Of a stretch of 64,000 nt of DNA, positions 9,965-20,088 are shown piece after piece. Origin of the DNA: Phycisphaerae bacterium. Lineage in GTDB: Bacteria > Planctomycetota > Phycisphaerae > UBA1845. The notes below the pieces were generated by a model that saw nothing but the letters and a program-made list of their open reading frames with translations, ran no database searches and had not been told where the DNA came from. Each line of letters opens with the position of its first letter. Within the stretch, counting starts at the first letter, position 1. The translations under genes were made by a program, and so were the position numbers. The stretch lies in the NCBI GenBank assembly GCA_029260115.1, contig JAJDDW010000063.1, positions 1-64,000 of the forward strand, given 5' to 3'.

Positions 9965-11725
9965 ATGTATTGTAGTGCGGGCGCAGTGACAAAACGTGTC
10001 CGATCGCATATGACTGACAAGATGTATTCACTTATGAAACTGCCAAGAACAATCCTCGGCTATTGTTACGCGACGTTTCCTTTCGTTGTGGTGCTCGTCT
10101 GCACGCATAGCGCGTGGGGCGGCGCCGATGAACGCCTCGATATTTCGGCGAAAAAGCCTGGACATGCTACGCTCATTTCGCTCCAAGGTGAGATTACGGA
10201 TGTTATGGTGGATAGTCTCAGACGCCGAATCAATGAAGCCCAGCAAAACGGCGCTTCTACGATTATATTTGATATGGACACACCGGGCGGGCTTGTGAGC
10301 AGTTCCATCGCCATTGGCGATATGATTCGCAATTTGACGGATATCAAAACGGTCGCGTGGGTGAATCCAAACGCCCACTCGGGCGGCTCCATTGTCGCTG
10401 TCGCTTGCGATGAAATCGTAATGGCTCGGTCTTCGCGCATGGGCGATTCGCAGGTCGTCACGGTTGGTGGCGCTATTCCTAAAGATATGCAAGCCAAAGC
10501 CTACACGCCAGTTCTCGCCGATTTTCGCGCCTCCGCAAGACTCAATGGCTATAGCCAGGTGTTGTCGGAAGCGTTTGTATTACCCGACCGAGAAGTGTGG
10601 TGGATTGAACATAAGCTTACGGGTGATCGGAAGTTTGTATTTGCAGAAGATAAAATCAAGCTGGTGGGCGGAGAAGCCTCACCACGGTCCACCAAGACTG
10701 ATGACGATTCTGATGGTGATGAAGATGACGCAGGGAAGGGCAAGGATAAACCAAAGCCGGCGACCACGCCTAAGCCGCCGAGTTCGCCGGACGATTATGG
10801 CTGGCAGTTGGTTGAAACTTATTATGACGCGGTCATGGAAACGGATGTCGACACCATTCAGCCGGTAGTTCGCAACGACCAATTGCTAGAAATGGCCGCC
10901 GGAGAAGCCCAGGCGTATGGCTTTAGCAAAGGCGTCGTCGCCAATGAAAAAGAGCTTCGCGCCCGATACGGCATTACCGACCTTTCCCGGCTCGCCCCGT
11001 CCTGGTCGGAAGCATTGGCCTACTGGCTCACGTCGATGTACGTGCGCGGTTTCTTAATGGTCATCATTATGCTCGGGGCTTACGTAGAATTTCACACCCC
11101 GGGCGTTGGTGTACCGGGTTTAGTCGCCCTCATTTGCTTGGGGGTATTCGTCGGTGCGCCATACGCAGCGGGCCTGGCTAACATTTGGGAAATCATCTTC
11201 ATTGGCGCGGGCATCATCCTAATGGCTCTGGAGATTTTTGTGATACCAGGCTTTGGGGTAGCTGGCATCCTCGGCGTATTCATGCTCATTGCTGGCCTAT
11301 TATTCACCTTCGTGCCCGACGAGCCAGGCCGGTTGATACCGCTCTATATTCCAGAATTGCCTTCCACCATGAAGTGGCTAAGCCGAGGCATCATCACCAT
11401 GGTCACGTCTATGATCGCCTCGCTCATTGGCATGGTGATATTACAGAAATACCTGCCGCGCATGCCGTTGTTTAATCGGCTAATTCCTAATAACCCCATG
11501 CCTTCAGAAGTGCAGGTGCAAGACGCCTATCGCGGTGCTGCGAGGGTGGGTGACATCGGCATGGCAGAGAGTCCTTTGCGACCGGCGGGTAAAGCGAGGT
11601 TCGGCGGTATGGTGGTGGATGTGGTAGCCCAAGGCGAATTCGTAGAATCCAATACCAAAGTACAGGTCATCGAGCGGCGCGGCAATCATGTTGTCGTACA
11701 ACCCATCGACGACTCTCAGGCGTAA
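9965..11725 (+). CDS. NfeD family protein with ClpP-class (NfeD1-type) serine protease domain
   Basis: DMDTPGGLVSSSIAIGDMI, AHSGGSIVAVACDEIVMA, membrane helices, C-terminal OB-like NfeD domain. Start may be internal (10012/10024). Confidence 0.88.
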   Translation: MYCSAGAVTKRVRSHMTDKMYSLMKLPRTILGYCYATFPFVVVLVCTHSAWGGADERLDISAKKPGHATLISLQGEITDVMVDSLRRRINEAQQNGASTIIFDMDTPGGLVSSSIAIGDMIRNLTDIKTVAWVNPNAHSGGSIVAVACDEIVMARSSRMGDSQVVTVGGAIPKDMQAKAYTPVLADFRASARLNGYSQVLSEAFVLPDREVWWIEHKLTGDRKFVFAEDKIKLVGGEASPRSTKTDDDSDGDEDDAGKGKDKPKPATTPKPPSSPDDYGWQLVETYYDAVMETDVDTIQPVVRNDQLLEMAAGEAQAYGFSKGVVANEKELRARYGITDLSRLAPSWSEALAYWLTSMYVRGFLMVIIMLGAYVEFHTPGVGVPGLVALICLGVFVGAPYAAGLANIWEIIFIGAGIILMALEIFVIPGFGVAGILGVFMLIAGLLFTFVPDEPGRLIPLYIPELPSTMKWLSRGIITMVTSMIASLIGMVILQKYLPRMPLFNRLIPNNPMPSEVQVQDAYRGAARVGDIGMAESPLRPAGKARFGGMVVDVVAQGEFVESNTKVQVIERRGNHVVVQPIDDSQA

Positions 11726-11756
11726 TGGCGCGTCACTTGCGATTACTGAGATAAGT

Positions 11757-12245
11757 ATGCCAGAACTTGCGATCATAGTGTTACTATTTTTAGCGGGCAC
11801 CCTCGTGCTCACGCTGGAGATTTTCATTCCGTCCTACGGCGTGTTAAGCGTCGTAGGCGTTGGGTTCCTCATCGCCGCGATTGTCAAAACGTTTGCCTAT
11901 GGCGGAGACACAGCAGGCGTCGTATCCATCATCGCCTGTTGCATTTTTCTGCCAACATTTGCCTATATATCCGTAAAATATTGGCGGCTCACGCCCATCG
12001 GACGGCGCATCGTCCCGGCGAATCCCGTACTCACCGAGGCAGACATGGCCTCGCTAACAAAATTAAATGCTTTCGTCGGAAAAACGGGTACGACAGTATC
12101 CCCCCTCAGACCAGTGGGCATTTGCACCTTCCAAGGACAGCGCATTTCCTGCGTCGCTGAGGTGGGCACTGTGGAGGCCGGTGTGGGTGTTGTAGCACTA
12201 GGCATAAAAAATGGTAATCTTACAGTCAGGCAACGGGAAACATAA
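11757..12245 (+). CDS. NfeD family membrane protein (short form)
   Basis: MPELAIIVLLFLAGTLVLTLEIFIPSYGVLSVVGVGFLIAAIV and a C-terminal OB-like domain. The ORF track starts at 11688; 11757 is the more likely start. Confidence 0.82.
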   Translation: MPELAIIVLLFLAGTLVLTLEIFIPSYGVLSVVGVGFLIAAIVKTFAYGGDTAGVVSIIACCIFLPTFAYISVKYWRLTPIGRRIVPANPVLTEADMASLTKLNAFVGKTGTTVSPLRPVGICTFQGQRISCVAEVGTVEAGVGVVALGIKNGNLTVRQRET

Positions 12246-12331
12246 AAAGTCAGCGCAGCGTCGCCAATGGGTGTCGCTGATTGTCGAAGCTGAGGCTTTT
12301 TTGACCGTATAGTTATAGAAAGGCAGATCGA

Positions 12332-13369
12332 ATGAGCGCAACATTTTCCAACCTAATAGCCCAGGCTTCGTGGGTCACCGCTGGGTTCATCGTTGTCGGT
12401 ATCGTCGGATTAGTGGTACTGTTTGTCATAGGCCAATTTTTCAGGGTTTGGCTACAGGCGTACGCGAGTAACGCAGGTGTCAGCTTATTTGATTTGATCG
12501 GTATGCGCCTGCGAAAAGTCGATCCCATGACGGTCGTGCTATGTAGAATTCAGATGGTCAAAGCGGGTATTCAAGACATCGACGTCAATGAATTGGAAAG
12601 CCATTACCTCGCTGGTGGACGATTACTCAACGTAACCCGTGCCATGATTTCCGCTAACCGTGCTGAGCTAGGTCTAGATTGGAACACGGCCTGTGCGATT
12701 GATCTCGCTGGTAGAGACATTATCGACGCGGTTAATACCAGCGTGAATCCCAAGGTTATCGACGTGCCGAATCCAGACGCTGGTAAACAGTCGATCGACG
12801 CAGTAGCTATGGACGGCATTCAACTCAAGGCGAAAGCCCGGGTCACAGTCAAGACCAATATTGCTCAGCTCATTGGTGGTGCGACGGAAGAGACGATTGT
12901 CGCGCGGGTGGGTGAGGGTATCGTTAGTGCCATTGGCTCGGCTAGCACGCATAAGATCGTTCTCGAAAACCCTGACCGTATCAGTAAAGCGGTGCTCGCC
13001 AAAGGCCTAGATTCTGGTACCGCCTTTGAGATTCTTTCGATTGATATTGCAGACATCGACGTAGGCCAAAACATTGGCGCGAAGCTGCAAGCAGACCAAG
13101 CCGAAGCGGATAAGCGACGTTTCCAGGCCGAGGCGGAAAAACGGCGCGCGATGGCTATCGCCCAAGCGGCAGAAAACCGGGCCAAGGTCGAGGAAAACAG
13201 AGCCGTGGTCGTCCTGGCAGAAGCGGAAGTGCCAAAAGCAATGGCCGACGCCTTCCGCAGCGGCAATATGGGCATTATGGATTACTACCGCATGAAAAAT
13301 ATCCAGGCTGATACCACGATGAGAAATTCGATCGGGACGGATGAATCAAACGATGAACCTAAAGTCTAA
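12332..13369 (+). CDS. floA: Flotillin-like protein FloA (UPF0365)
   Basis: Conserved FloA sequence: [24 protein letters not shown]..., [38 protein letters not shown], Ala/Glu-rich coiled coil. Clustered with nfeD genes. Confidence 0.93.
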   Translation: MSATFSNLIAQASWVTAGFIVVGIVGLVVLFVIGQFFRVWLQAYASNAGVSLFDLIGMRLRKVDPMTVVLCRIQMVKAGIQDIDVNELESHYLAGGRLLNVTRAMISANRAELGLDWNTACAIDLAGRDIIDAVNTSVNPKVIDVPNPDAGKQSIDAVAMDGIQLKAKARVTVKTNIAQLIGGATEETIVARVGEGIVSAIGSASTHKIVLENPDRISKAVLAKGLDSGTAFEILSIDIADIDVGQNIGAKLQADQAEADKRRFQAEAEKRRAMAIAQAAENRAKVEENRAVVVLAEAEVPKAMADAFRSGNMGIMDYYRMKNIQADTTMRNSIGTDESNDEPKV

Positions 13370-13399
13370 CGACGGCTCATAGTACTTGCGGTTGTAGGT

Positions 13400-13485
13400 G
13401 TCATTCCCGCGCAGGCGGGAATCCAGAAGAGACGCGACCTACATGATCAATAACTAGATTCCCGCCTGCGAGGGAGTGACGCGGT
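13400..13485. repeat. REP-like palindromic repeat pair
   Basis: TCATTCCCGCGCAGGCGGGAATCCAG and an inverted, imperfect partner AGATTCCCGCCTGCGAGGGAGTGACG. A related copy is at ~35809-35836. Confidence 0.7.
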
Positions 13486-13534
13486 GTTAGTCATTGGGCG
13501 AATTAGATCTTGCTGACTTATGGACCAATAGGAC

Positions 13535-14248
13535 GTGTGTTATATGTTAGGTAGTCAATTACAACCCATTTTAGCTGCGTCGAGCTTCGAAGATTGGTTT
13601 AAAATTCTTTTTCTCATATTGGTCTTTGGCGGACCAATAATTGGGAGCGTTACGAAGAAGCTTATCGCCCATTTTTCGCCGAAAGAGGAAGAAAATACGC
13701 CAGCCAAGCCTCAGTCTCCTCAGCCGCCCATTCGTCGACGAGCGCCAAGCGCGCCAGTGGCGAGGCCAATGACTAGTCCTCAGTCACAAGCGAGCGGTGA
13801 AAGATTATCTCCGAACCGCCCGCAGGGTGATTCGCTGACGCCACAGCGCCCGGTAGCTGGTTATCCTAAGCCAGATATTCCAGCCCGGACTACGCCTCCC
13901 GCCGTTAGACCTACAGCGCCTAAGCCAACACCCCGACCAACTTCGCAAGTGCCAGCAGATAAGGCACGAAGTCGCCGCCGGCCGGTGGAAAATAAATCCT
14001 CGGCTAGATCGCATAAGGCAAGTCGTCCATCCAAGAAATCCAAAGGGAAACATCAGCATGGCGTGTTGATTGATTTGCATGAAGGCGGCGAGGCGTTAGT
14101 TGATGACTTAGCTATGCCCGTAGAGAAGCTCAGTCATCGCAAACGATTGCTTGGTTCGCGGGCCAGCGTACGTGATGCGATCATGCTGAGCGAAATTCTA
14201 GCCCCGCCATTAGCCATGCGTGAATCTTCGAATTTACCTAGTTTATAA
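13535..14248 (+). CDS. Hypothetical protein with N-terminal hydrophobic segment and Pro-rich linker
   Basis: Long ORF with coding-like composition; DWFKILFLILVFGGPIIGSV then Pro/Arg-rich region. Confidence 0.65.
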   Translation: MCYMLGSQLQPILAASSFEDWFKILFLILVFGGPIIGSVTKKLIAHFSPKEEENTPAKPQSPQPPIRRRAPSAPVARPMTSPQSQASGERLSPNRPQGDSLTPQRPVAGYPKPDIPARTTPPAVRPTAPKPTPRPTSQVPADKARSRRRPVENKSSARSHKASRPSKKSKGKHQHGVLIDLHEGGEALVDDLAMPVEKLSHRKRLLGSRASVRDAIMLSEILAPPLAMRESSNLPSL

Positions 14249-14273
14249 CGCGCACGCGACGCCCGATTAGTGG

Positions 14274-15662
14274 TTACTTCAGCCCATACTCGCGTAGTTT
14301 TCGATATAGTGTTCGCGCACCAATACCCAAAGCCGCAGCGGTTTTTTCTCGATTGCCACCAAGCATACGCAGAGTATTCATAATGTGGAGTCGCTCTACG
14401 TCAGCCATTTTCATCCCGGCTAAGTTAGGAGGACCTGTAGGTACCAAATCGGTGCAGGGTTGTAGGGCGGGAGGCAAATCGTCTACCTCCAAAATATCAC
14501 CCTCAGCTTCTAAGCACATAAGGTGAACCACGTTTTTGAGTTCCCGCACGTTGCCAGGCCACGTGTAGTTCATCATTTTTCGCAGGGTCTCAGGGGCTAA
14601 TTTTTCGATACTCAGGCCCAGTTCCTTGTTCGACTGTTGGACGAACTGCTGGATGAGAATCGGAATATCTTCGCGCCGCTCACGTAATGGTGGCAGTCGA
14701 ATCGCGCCCTGTGCGTGGATGCGATAGAAAAGGTCTTCACGAAATTTATCTTCTTGAACCAATAAGCTTAGGTCTTTGTTTGTAGCCGCGATGAACCGGA
14801 CATCGTAGTTACGTATCTCGTTGCTGCCGACTTGTATAACTTCTCCGGTTTCTAAAGTGCGAAGAAGTTTGGCTTGCATAGTCGGCGGCATGTCTCCGAT
14901 TTCGTCTAGGAAAAGCGTGCCTTTATCTGCCGCTTCGACCAAGCCTTTTCTATCTGCGATTGCCCCGGTAAACGCGCCCTTTACATGGCCAAAGAGTTCG
15001 CTTTCTAACAGAGTTTCACTAACTGCGGCGCAGTTAAGAACGCGAAAAGGCTTGCCCGCTCGTGAGCTATTTTGATGAAGCGCTTGGGCAAATAATTCTT
15101 TACCCGTACCCGTCTCGCCGACGATGAGGACTGTGCTCTTGCTACGTGCTAGTTTACGCGTCCGTTTGATTTGCCGCATGATAGCCTCGGACGAGCCAAT
15201 GATGCCGCCGAAGTCGAATGATTTATCGAGCTGTTGTTTTAGCAATCTAGACGCCCGGCCGGACGCCGCTTTTTTGGCTGCTTTGATCACCTTGTCACGC
15301 AAAATGTCGATGTCGATTGGCTTAATCAAATAGTCATAAGCCCGGTGATCGCTGTCTTGGCTTAGCGCTTCCCGGGCGAGTGATTCGCTACCGTGCGCGG
15401 TAATCATGATCACTTCTGTATCAGGGCTAAGCTTCTTAGCGGTCTTGAGTATATCCATCCCCGTAAGTTGTCCGCCCAATTGGTAGTCGGTAACCACCAC
15501 GTCAGGCTGGCGCTGCTTGATACTTTCCACCGCTTGCTGCCCAGACGTGACCAGATTGCACGCGCACTTTGAGCGTTTCAAAGCCTCAAGGATGGCTTCG
15601 CCGTGAGCGACTTCGTCCTCCACAATGAGAACAAACGCGGTATCAGCAGGGGCATCAGTCAT
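14274..15662 (-). CDS. Sigma-54-dependent response regulator (NtrC family; REC-AAA-Fis)
   Basis: REC domain (VTDYQLGGQ), GETGTGKELFAQALHQNS, GAFTGA, C-terminal Fis-type HTH (NREKTAAALGIGARTLYRKLREYG). Confidence 0.95.
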   Translation of the reverse strand: MTDAPADTAFVLIVEDEVAHGEAILEALKRSKCACNLVTSGQQAVESIKQRQPDVVVTDYQLGGQLTGMDILKTAKKLSPDTEVIMITAHGSESLAREALSQDSDHRAYDYLIKPIDIDILRDKVIKAAKKAASGRASRLLKQQLDKSFDFGGIIGSSEAIMRQIKRTRKLARSKSTVLIVGETGTGKELFAQALHQNSSRAGKPFRVLNCAAVSETLLESELFGHVKGAFTGAIADRKGLVEAADKGTLFLDEIGDMPPTMQAKLLRTLETGEVIQVGSNEIRNYDVRFIAATNKDLSLLVQEDKFREDLFYRIHAQGAIRLPPLRERREDIPILIQQFVQQSNKELGLSIEKLAPETLRKMMNYTWPGNVRELKNVVHLMCLEAEGDILEVDDLPPALQPCTDLVPTGPPNLAGMKMADVERLHIMNTLRMLGGNREKTAAALGIGARTLYRKLREYGLK

Positions 15663-15741
15663 AACTGCCCTATTCTATAGTACTTACCATTCTCGTGTAG
15701 CATCGCCGGGGGAAAATCTTCGGGGAAAACTGTTTCGGCCG

Positions 15742-16473
15742 TTATAGCGTAGTAGGGCTTGTTCGGGGGAGCGTAATGGTAAACGTCGTGCCAAGGCCTG
15801 GCTGGCTTATTACCTCAAGCGAACCGTCATGATCTCGCACGATTCGCTGCGTCATCGAAAGACCAAGCCCCGTCCCGTTTTTTTTGGTAGAGAAAAAAGG
15901 TTTAAAAATACGTTCCTGGTCTTCTTTGGACATCCCTACGCCATTATCCCGCACGGAAATGATCGAAGCCTGTTCCGTTTGGGAGAGCACGATTTCAATC
16001 GTGCCGCCATGAGGCAGGGCCTGTTGTGCGTTAATGACAATGTTGAACAGCGCCTGACTCAATAATTTCTCATCGGCTAAGGCTACGTTAGGATGGTCCG
16101 CGCCTGTAACGCTAACGGTAATGCCGAGATTCAGAGCCAAGGGTTCGAAAAATTCCAGCAGTCTACGCACAACCTGACTCAGGTCTGTGTCGCGCGGGGC
16201 GACATCGCAAGGCCCGACTAATCGAAGAAAATCGTCGAACAAGCTTTGTAAACGGTCAGCCTCGCGGCGCAATGTTTCTACTTTGATTAACGATCGACGC
16301 CGCATGTCATCCGAGTCAATATCACTGTCTTGAAGGTCTTCAGCTAATAATTTTAGATTTACCATCATGGTCGAGAGCGGGTTTCGAAGTTCGTGGGCTA
16401 AGCCGCCTGCGAGTTCGGACATCTCGTGTATGGTTTGTTGAAAGTGCTGGGGAGAAAAATCTTGCGCAGCCAT
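15742..16473 (-). CDS. Sensor histidine kinase, soluble NtrB-like
   Basis: GGLAHELRNPLSTMMVNL H-box, NIVINAQQALP, RDNGVGM, GTGLGLSMTQRIV. Confidence 0.92.
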   Translation of the reverse strand: MAAQDFSPQHFQQTIHEMSELAGGLAHELRNPLSTMMVNLKLLAEDLQDSDIDSDDMRRRSLIKVETLRREADRLQSLFDDFLRLVGPCDVAPRDTDLSQVVRRLLEFFEPLALNLGITVSVTGADHPNVALADEKLLSQALFNIVINAQQALPHGGTIEIVLSQTEQASIISVRDNGVGMSKEDQERIFKPFFSTKKNGTGLGLSMTQRIVRDHDGSLEVISQPGLGTTFTITLPRTSPTTL

Positions 16474-16576
16474 GGGTATACGATTCTACAGGCTGGAGTT
16501 GCGGACGCGCCGCGACTCTCCCCAATCGATGCGAAAATAGTAGATAAAAGGCGTACGCAGAGTCAATAAAACTCAG

Positions 16577-16813
16577 CTAAGACGCTTCTTCGTCTTCGGG
16601 TCTTGCTGGCTCCAGCGAGCGGACACTTTTGGCCTGGGGGCCTTTGTCCGAATCGACCAACTCATATTCGACCCGGTCACCGTCGCGTAGCTTGCGAAAG
16701 CCGTCGCCATCGATGCCCGAATAATGGACGAAAATGTCGGTCGAGTCACCCTCGCCCTGAATGAAACCGAATCCCTTCTTTGTGTCGAACCACTTTACTA
16801 CACCTTGCGACAT
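16577..16813 (-). CDS. Cold-shock domain protein
   Basis: MSQGVVKWFDTKKGFGFIQGEGDSTDIFVHYSGIDGDGFRKLRDGDRVEYE; RBS-like GGAGAA upstream of 16813. Confidence 0.95.
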   Translation of the reverse strand: MSQGVVKWFDTKKGFGFIQGEGDSTDIFVHYSGIDGDGFRKLRDGDRVEYELVDSDKGPQAKSVRSLEPARPEDEEAS

Positions 16814-17171
16814 GTCAATTCTCCTTCGCTTCGATAAAATCATCGAAGTGCACGGTACACCTAACTATCACACCGCGGCCAATAAGAGACTGGCCTGATA
16901 ATGCGCCCGAACTGTCAAATGGTGTATGCATACACCGGCCCTTTGCCACTAGAGCACTCTCGCGACATCGCGTCAGGCACTCCAAACAGACATCTTCCAG
17001 GCACGATCCTCGCCCCACTCGCTAGGCAAGTCAAGGGCTAAGATCAGCTCAAGCAAGCGTTACTATTGACTATCGGTCAAAACTCGCAATTCCCGAAAGT
17101 AAGTCGCATATAGCGGCACGCCACACCGTGGGATGCTATTTGGCTGCACAATTAACCGAAAAACGCAATTG

Positions 17172-19292
17172 TTACGATCCTACAGCCTCTTCTTGGGCTT
17201 CTTGCTCTTCCATCATGACCGCTTTTCGCGATAGCTTAATACGGCCCTGAGGGTCAACAGCGATCACTTTCACCCGGACAACTTCTCCGACCTTAATCAC
17301 ATCCTCAGCGGATTTAACATAGTCATTATCCAGCTCGCTGATATGACACAGGCCATCTTGCCCTGGTGAAATTTCGATGAAAGCGCCAAAGTCCTTCACG
17401 CTACTAACTGTACCCGAATAGGTCTTGCCTACTTTAACTTCAGATGTAACCGCCTCCACCATTTCTAGCGCCCGCTCGCCGCCAACCTTGTCGATGCAGA
17501 AGATGGCAATGCTGCCATCCTCGTCGATTTCAACAGTGGCGTGGGTTTCTGCTTCGATGGATTTGATGTATTTGCCTCCAGGTCCGATGACTTTACCAAT
17601 TTTTTCTGGATTGATCTTGGTAGTGAGAACAAACGGCGCGTACTTGCTCGTTTCTTTCTTAGGTGCAGCCAATGTAGTAAGCATGCTTTTGAGAATGCTG
17701 AGTCTAGCTACCTTAGCCAATGCCAATGTTTCGAGGATGCGCTCCTGCGTGATGCCATGGCCCTTGAGGTCAAGCTGAATCGCGGTAATGCCGCGCTGCG
17801 TGCCCGCGACCTTAAAGTCCATTTCGCCGAAGTGATCTTCTTCGCCTAGAATATCTACGGTGAGCTTATGCTTGCCACCATGCTCGAAAGCGCCGATCGA
17901 AATACCCGCAACAGGTTGTTTGATTGGTACGCCAGCGTCCATCAACGCCAGGCAACCACCACAGACCGAAGCCATCGAGCTTGATCCGTTGGATTCCATA
18001 ATTTCTGAAACGATGCGAATCGTATATGGGAATTTATCTGGAGTCGGCAATACGTATTGTAGCGCTTTTTCGGCGAGATTACCGTGGCCTATCTCTCTAC
18101 GAGAGGTAGCACCGACACGCTTAACTTCGCCTGTACACAACGGCGGGAAGTTGTAATGCAACATAAACTTCTTGCTGTACTCGTCGGCCAGTCCATCGAC
18201 AAACTGTTCGTCTCGACGGGTTCCCAGGGTCACGACGCAAAGTGCTTGTGTTTCACCACGTTGGAACAGGGCAGAGCCATGAACACGAGGCAAAACGCCA
18301 ATTTCTGATTCAATGGCCCGCAAATCGACAGCGGCTCGACCATCTGAACGCTTGCCTTCTACGACGCAAAGCTCAGCCACGATTTCGCCTTCGACGACGT
18401 CGAGTAGGTCACGAATAGTGTTCCAATCGTGGTCAGTGGTGTCTCCTGTTTCTGGGCAGTATTCCGCTTTGGCGCTGTTATAGACCGCTTTGACGGCTGC
18501 GTATCGATCTTGCTTGCCAGGGATGTTTCGTGCGTCGCGTAGGGCCTTACCATATTTCTTGATCAATGCAGCCTTGAATTTTTCTGTTGAAGCAGGCGGC
18601 GTCCATTCTACGGGCTTACCGGCCTTCTCCACTAATTCAGTAATCATTTCGCAAATAGTTACGATCGCCTTATGCCCAAATTCGACCGCACCAGCGATGA
18701 CTTCTTCGCTTAACTCGGTCGCACCGATTTCTATCATATTGACCGACTTTATATGGCCAGCCAATACACATTCCATTTCACTGCATTCCAACTGCTCGAT
18801 AGTCGGGTTCAAAACATATTCATTGTCGATATAACCCACACGCACAGAGGCAGATGGGCCATTGAATGGAAGCGGTGAAATTGAGACTGCCGCAGACGCG
18901 CCGATCATAGCCAAGATATCGGGATCGTTTTCTTGGTCGGTGGACATAGCCATCGCCTGGATCAGCACTTCATCTTTGAAGCCTTTGGGAAATAGCGGAC
19001 GCATGGGGCGATCGATCATGCGCATCGTCAGAATTTCTTTCTGGGAAGGTCTAGCTTCACGTTTAAAGAAACCGCCTGGGAATTTACCCGCAGCGTAAGT
19101 TTTTTCTCGATAATCTACTGTGAGCGGGAAAAAATCGATTCCCGGTCGCGGTGCGCCAGTGACGACAGCTACAAACGTGACAGATTCGCCATAAGTGACG
19201 AAGACTGCGCCAGACGCCTGCTTAGCAATCTTACCAGTTTCAATACGTAATGTTCGTCCGCCAATTTCACGTTCTACTATGTGATGTGCCAT
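17172..19292 (-). CDS. pnp: Polyribonucleotide nucleotidyltransferase (PNPase)
   Basis: Full-length RNase PH x2, KH (IGPGGKYIKSI) and S1 domains. Confidence 0.97.
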   Translation of the reverse strand: MAHHIVEREIGGRTLRIETGKIAKQASGAVFVTYGESVTFVAVVTGAPRPGIDFFPLTVDYREKTYAAGKFPGGFFKREARPSQKEILTMRMIDRPMRPLFPKGFKDEVLIQAMAMSTDQENDPDILAMIGASAAVSISPLPFNGPSASVRVGYIDNEYVLNPTIEQLECSEMECVLAGHIKSVNMIEIGATELSEEVIAGAVEFGHKAIVTICEMITELVEKAGKPVEWTPPASTEKFKAALIKKYGKALRDARNIPGKQDRYAAVKAVYNSAKAEYCPETGDTTDHDWNTIRDLLDVVEGEIVAELCVVEGKRSDGRAAVDLRAIESEIGVLPRVHGSALFQRGETQALCVVTLGTRRDEQFVDGLADEYSKKFMLHYNFPPLCTGEVKRVGATSRREIGHGNLAEKALQYVLPTPDKFPYTIRIVSEIMESNGSSSMASVCGGCLALMDAGVPIKQPVAGISIGAFEHGGKHKLTVDILGEEDHFGEMDFKVAGTQRGITAIQLDLKGHGITQERILETLALAKVARLSILKSMLTTLAAPKKETSKYAPFVLTTKINPEKIGKVIGPGGKYIKSIEAETHATVEIDEDGSIAIFCIDKVGGERALEMVEAVTSEVKVGKTYSGTVSSVKDFGAFIEISPGQDGLCHISELDNDYVKSAEDVIKVGEVVRVKVIAVDPQGRIKLSRKAVMMEEQEAQEEAVGS

Positions 19293-19565
19293 GGTGTTCG
19301 TTCCAATTTTCCTACAACTAAAGTGTTACCAAATCTCTAATAAACGGCTCATGATTAGAGCCGGTATACGTTTTACTATTCATTTAGGTGGTTAAGCACA
19401 GGGGCAGAGTGCGTGGTCAGGTAGACGTTGCAAGTATTCCATGAGCCTATCATGCGTAGCAAATAGATATTCGCCAAGTGCATAATCGCTGTTTCTTCCG
19501 TCGGCAAGTCAAAACGATATTGGCAGCCGCAACCGGACCATGGCCAATGCCAATGTATAGGTCTG

Positions 19566-19835
19566 CTATTTACGCAACCCTAGATTGGCGACGATAGATT
19601 TGTATCGACTGCGATCGGTTTTGGTCAAATACTTAAGCAAGCGAGCCCTGCGACCTACCATCTTAAGTAGGCCAAGCCGTGCGGCATGGTCTTTTTTGTT
19701 GCTTCTCAGATGCTCAGTAATTTCCTGAATTCTCGTGGTCAGGATAGCGATCTGAACCTCGGGAGAACCGGTGTCCTTATCGTGACTTCGATGCTTTCCG
19801 ATAATCTCTGTTTTGCTTGCGACCGATAGCGACAT
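19566..19835 (-). CDS. rpsO: 30S ribosomal protein S15
   Basis: [22 protein letters not shown]...[17 protein letters not shown]. Confidence 0.97.
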   Translation of the reverse strand: MSLSVASKTEIIGKHRSHDKDTGSPEVQIAILTTRIQEITEHLRSNKKDHAARLGLLKMVGRRARLLKYLTKTDRSRYKSIVANLGLRK

Positions 19836-20088
19836 ATCTAACCTATCATCTTACGTTCAGTTCTAATCGAAACTTCGTTGAACTGAAAACTTGCTCGTGC
19901 CCACTAGAAAAGTCTTAGCAGGCCATCTTTCAACACATTTTACCTTTGTCCCTTTTCACCTAAGTTAGGCAAGTCTAAGCCCTAACGAGAATATTGGCAA
20001 GCGCCTCTGACTATGCCCAGCGTCTGTTTTTTGGCTATGGGAGGCTAGCCATGTTGCAGAGGCTCCTGCCAGGGAGCCGTTTGGGGGC

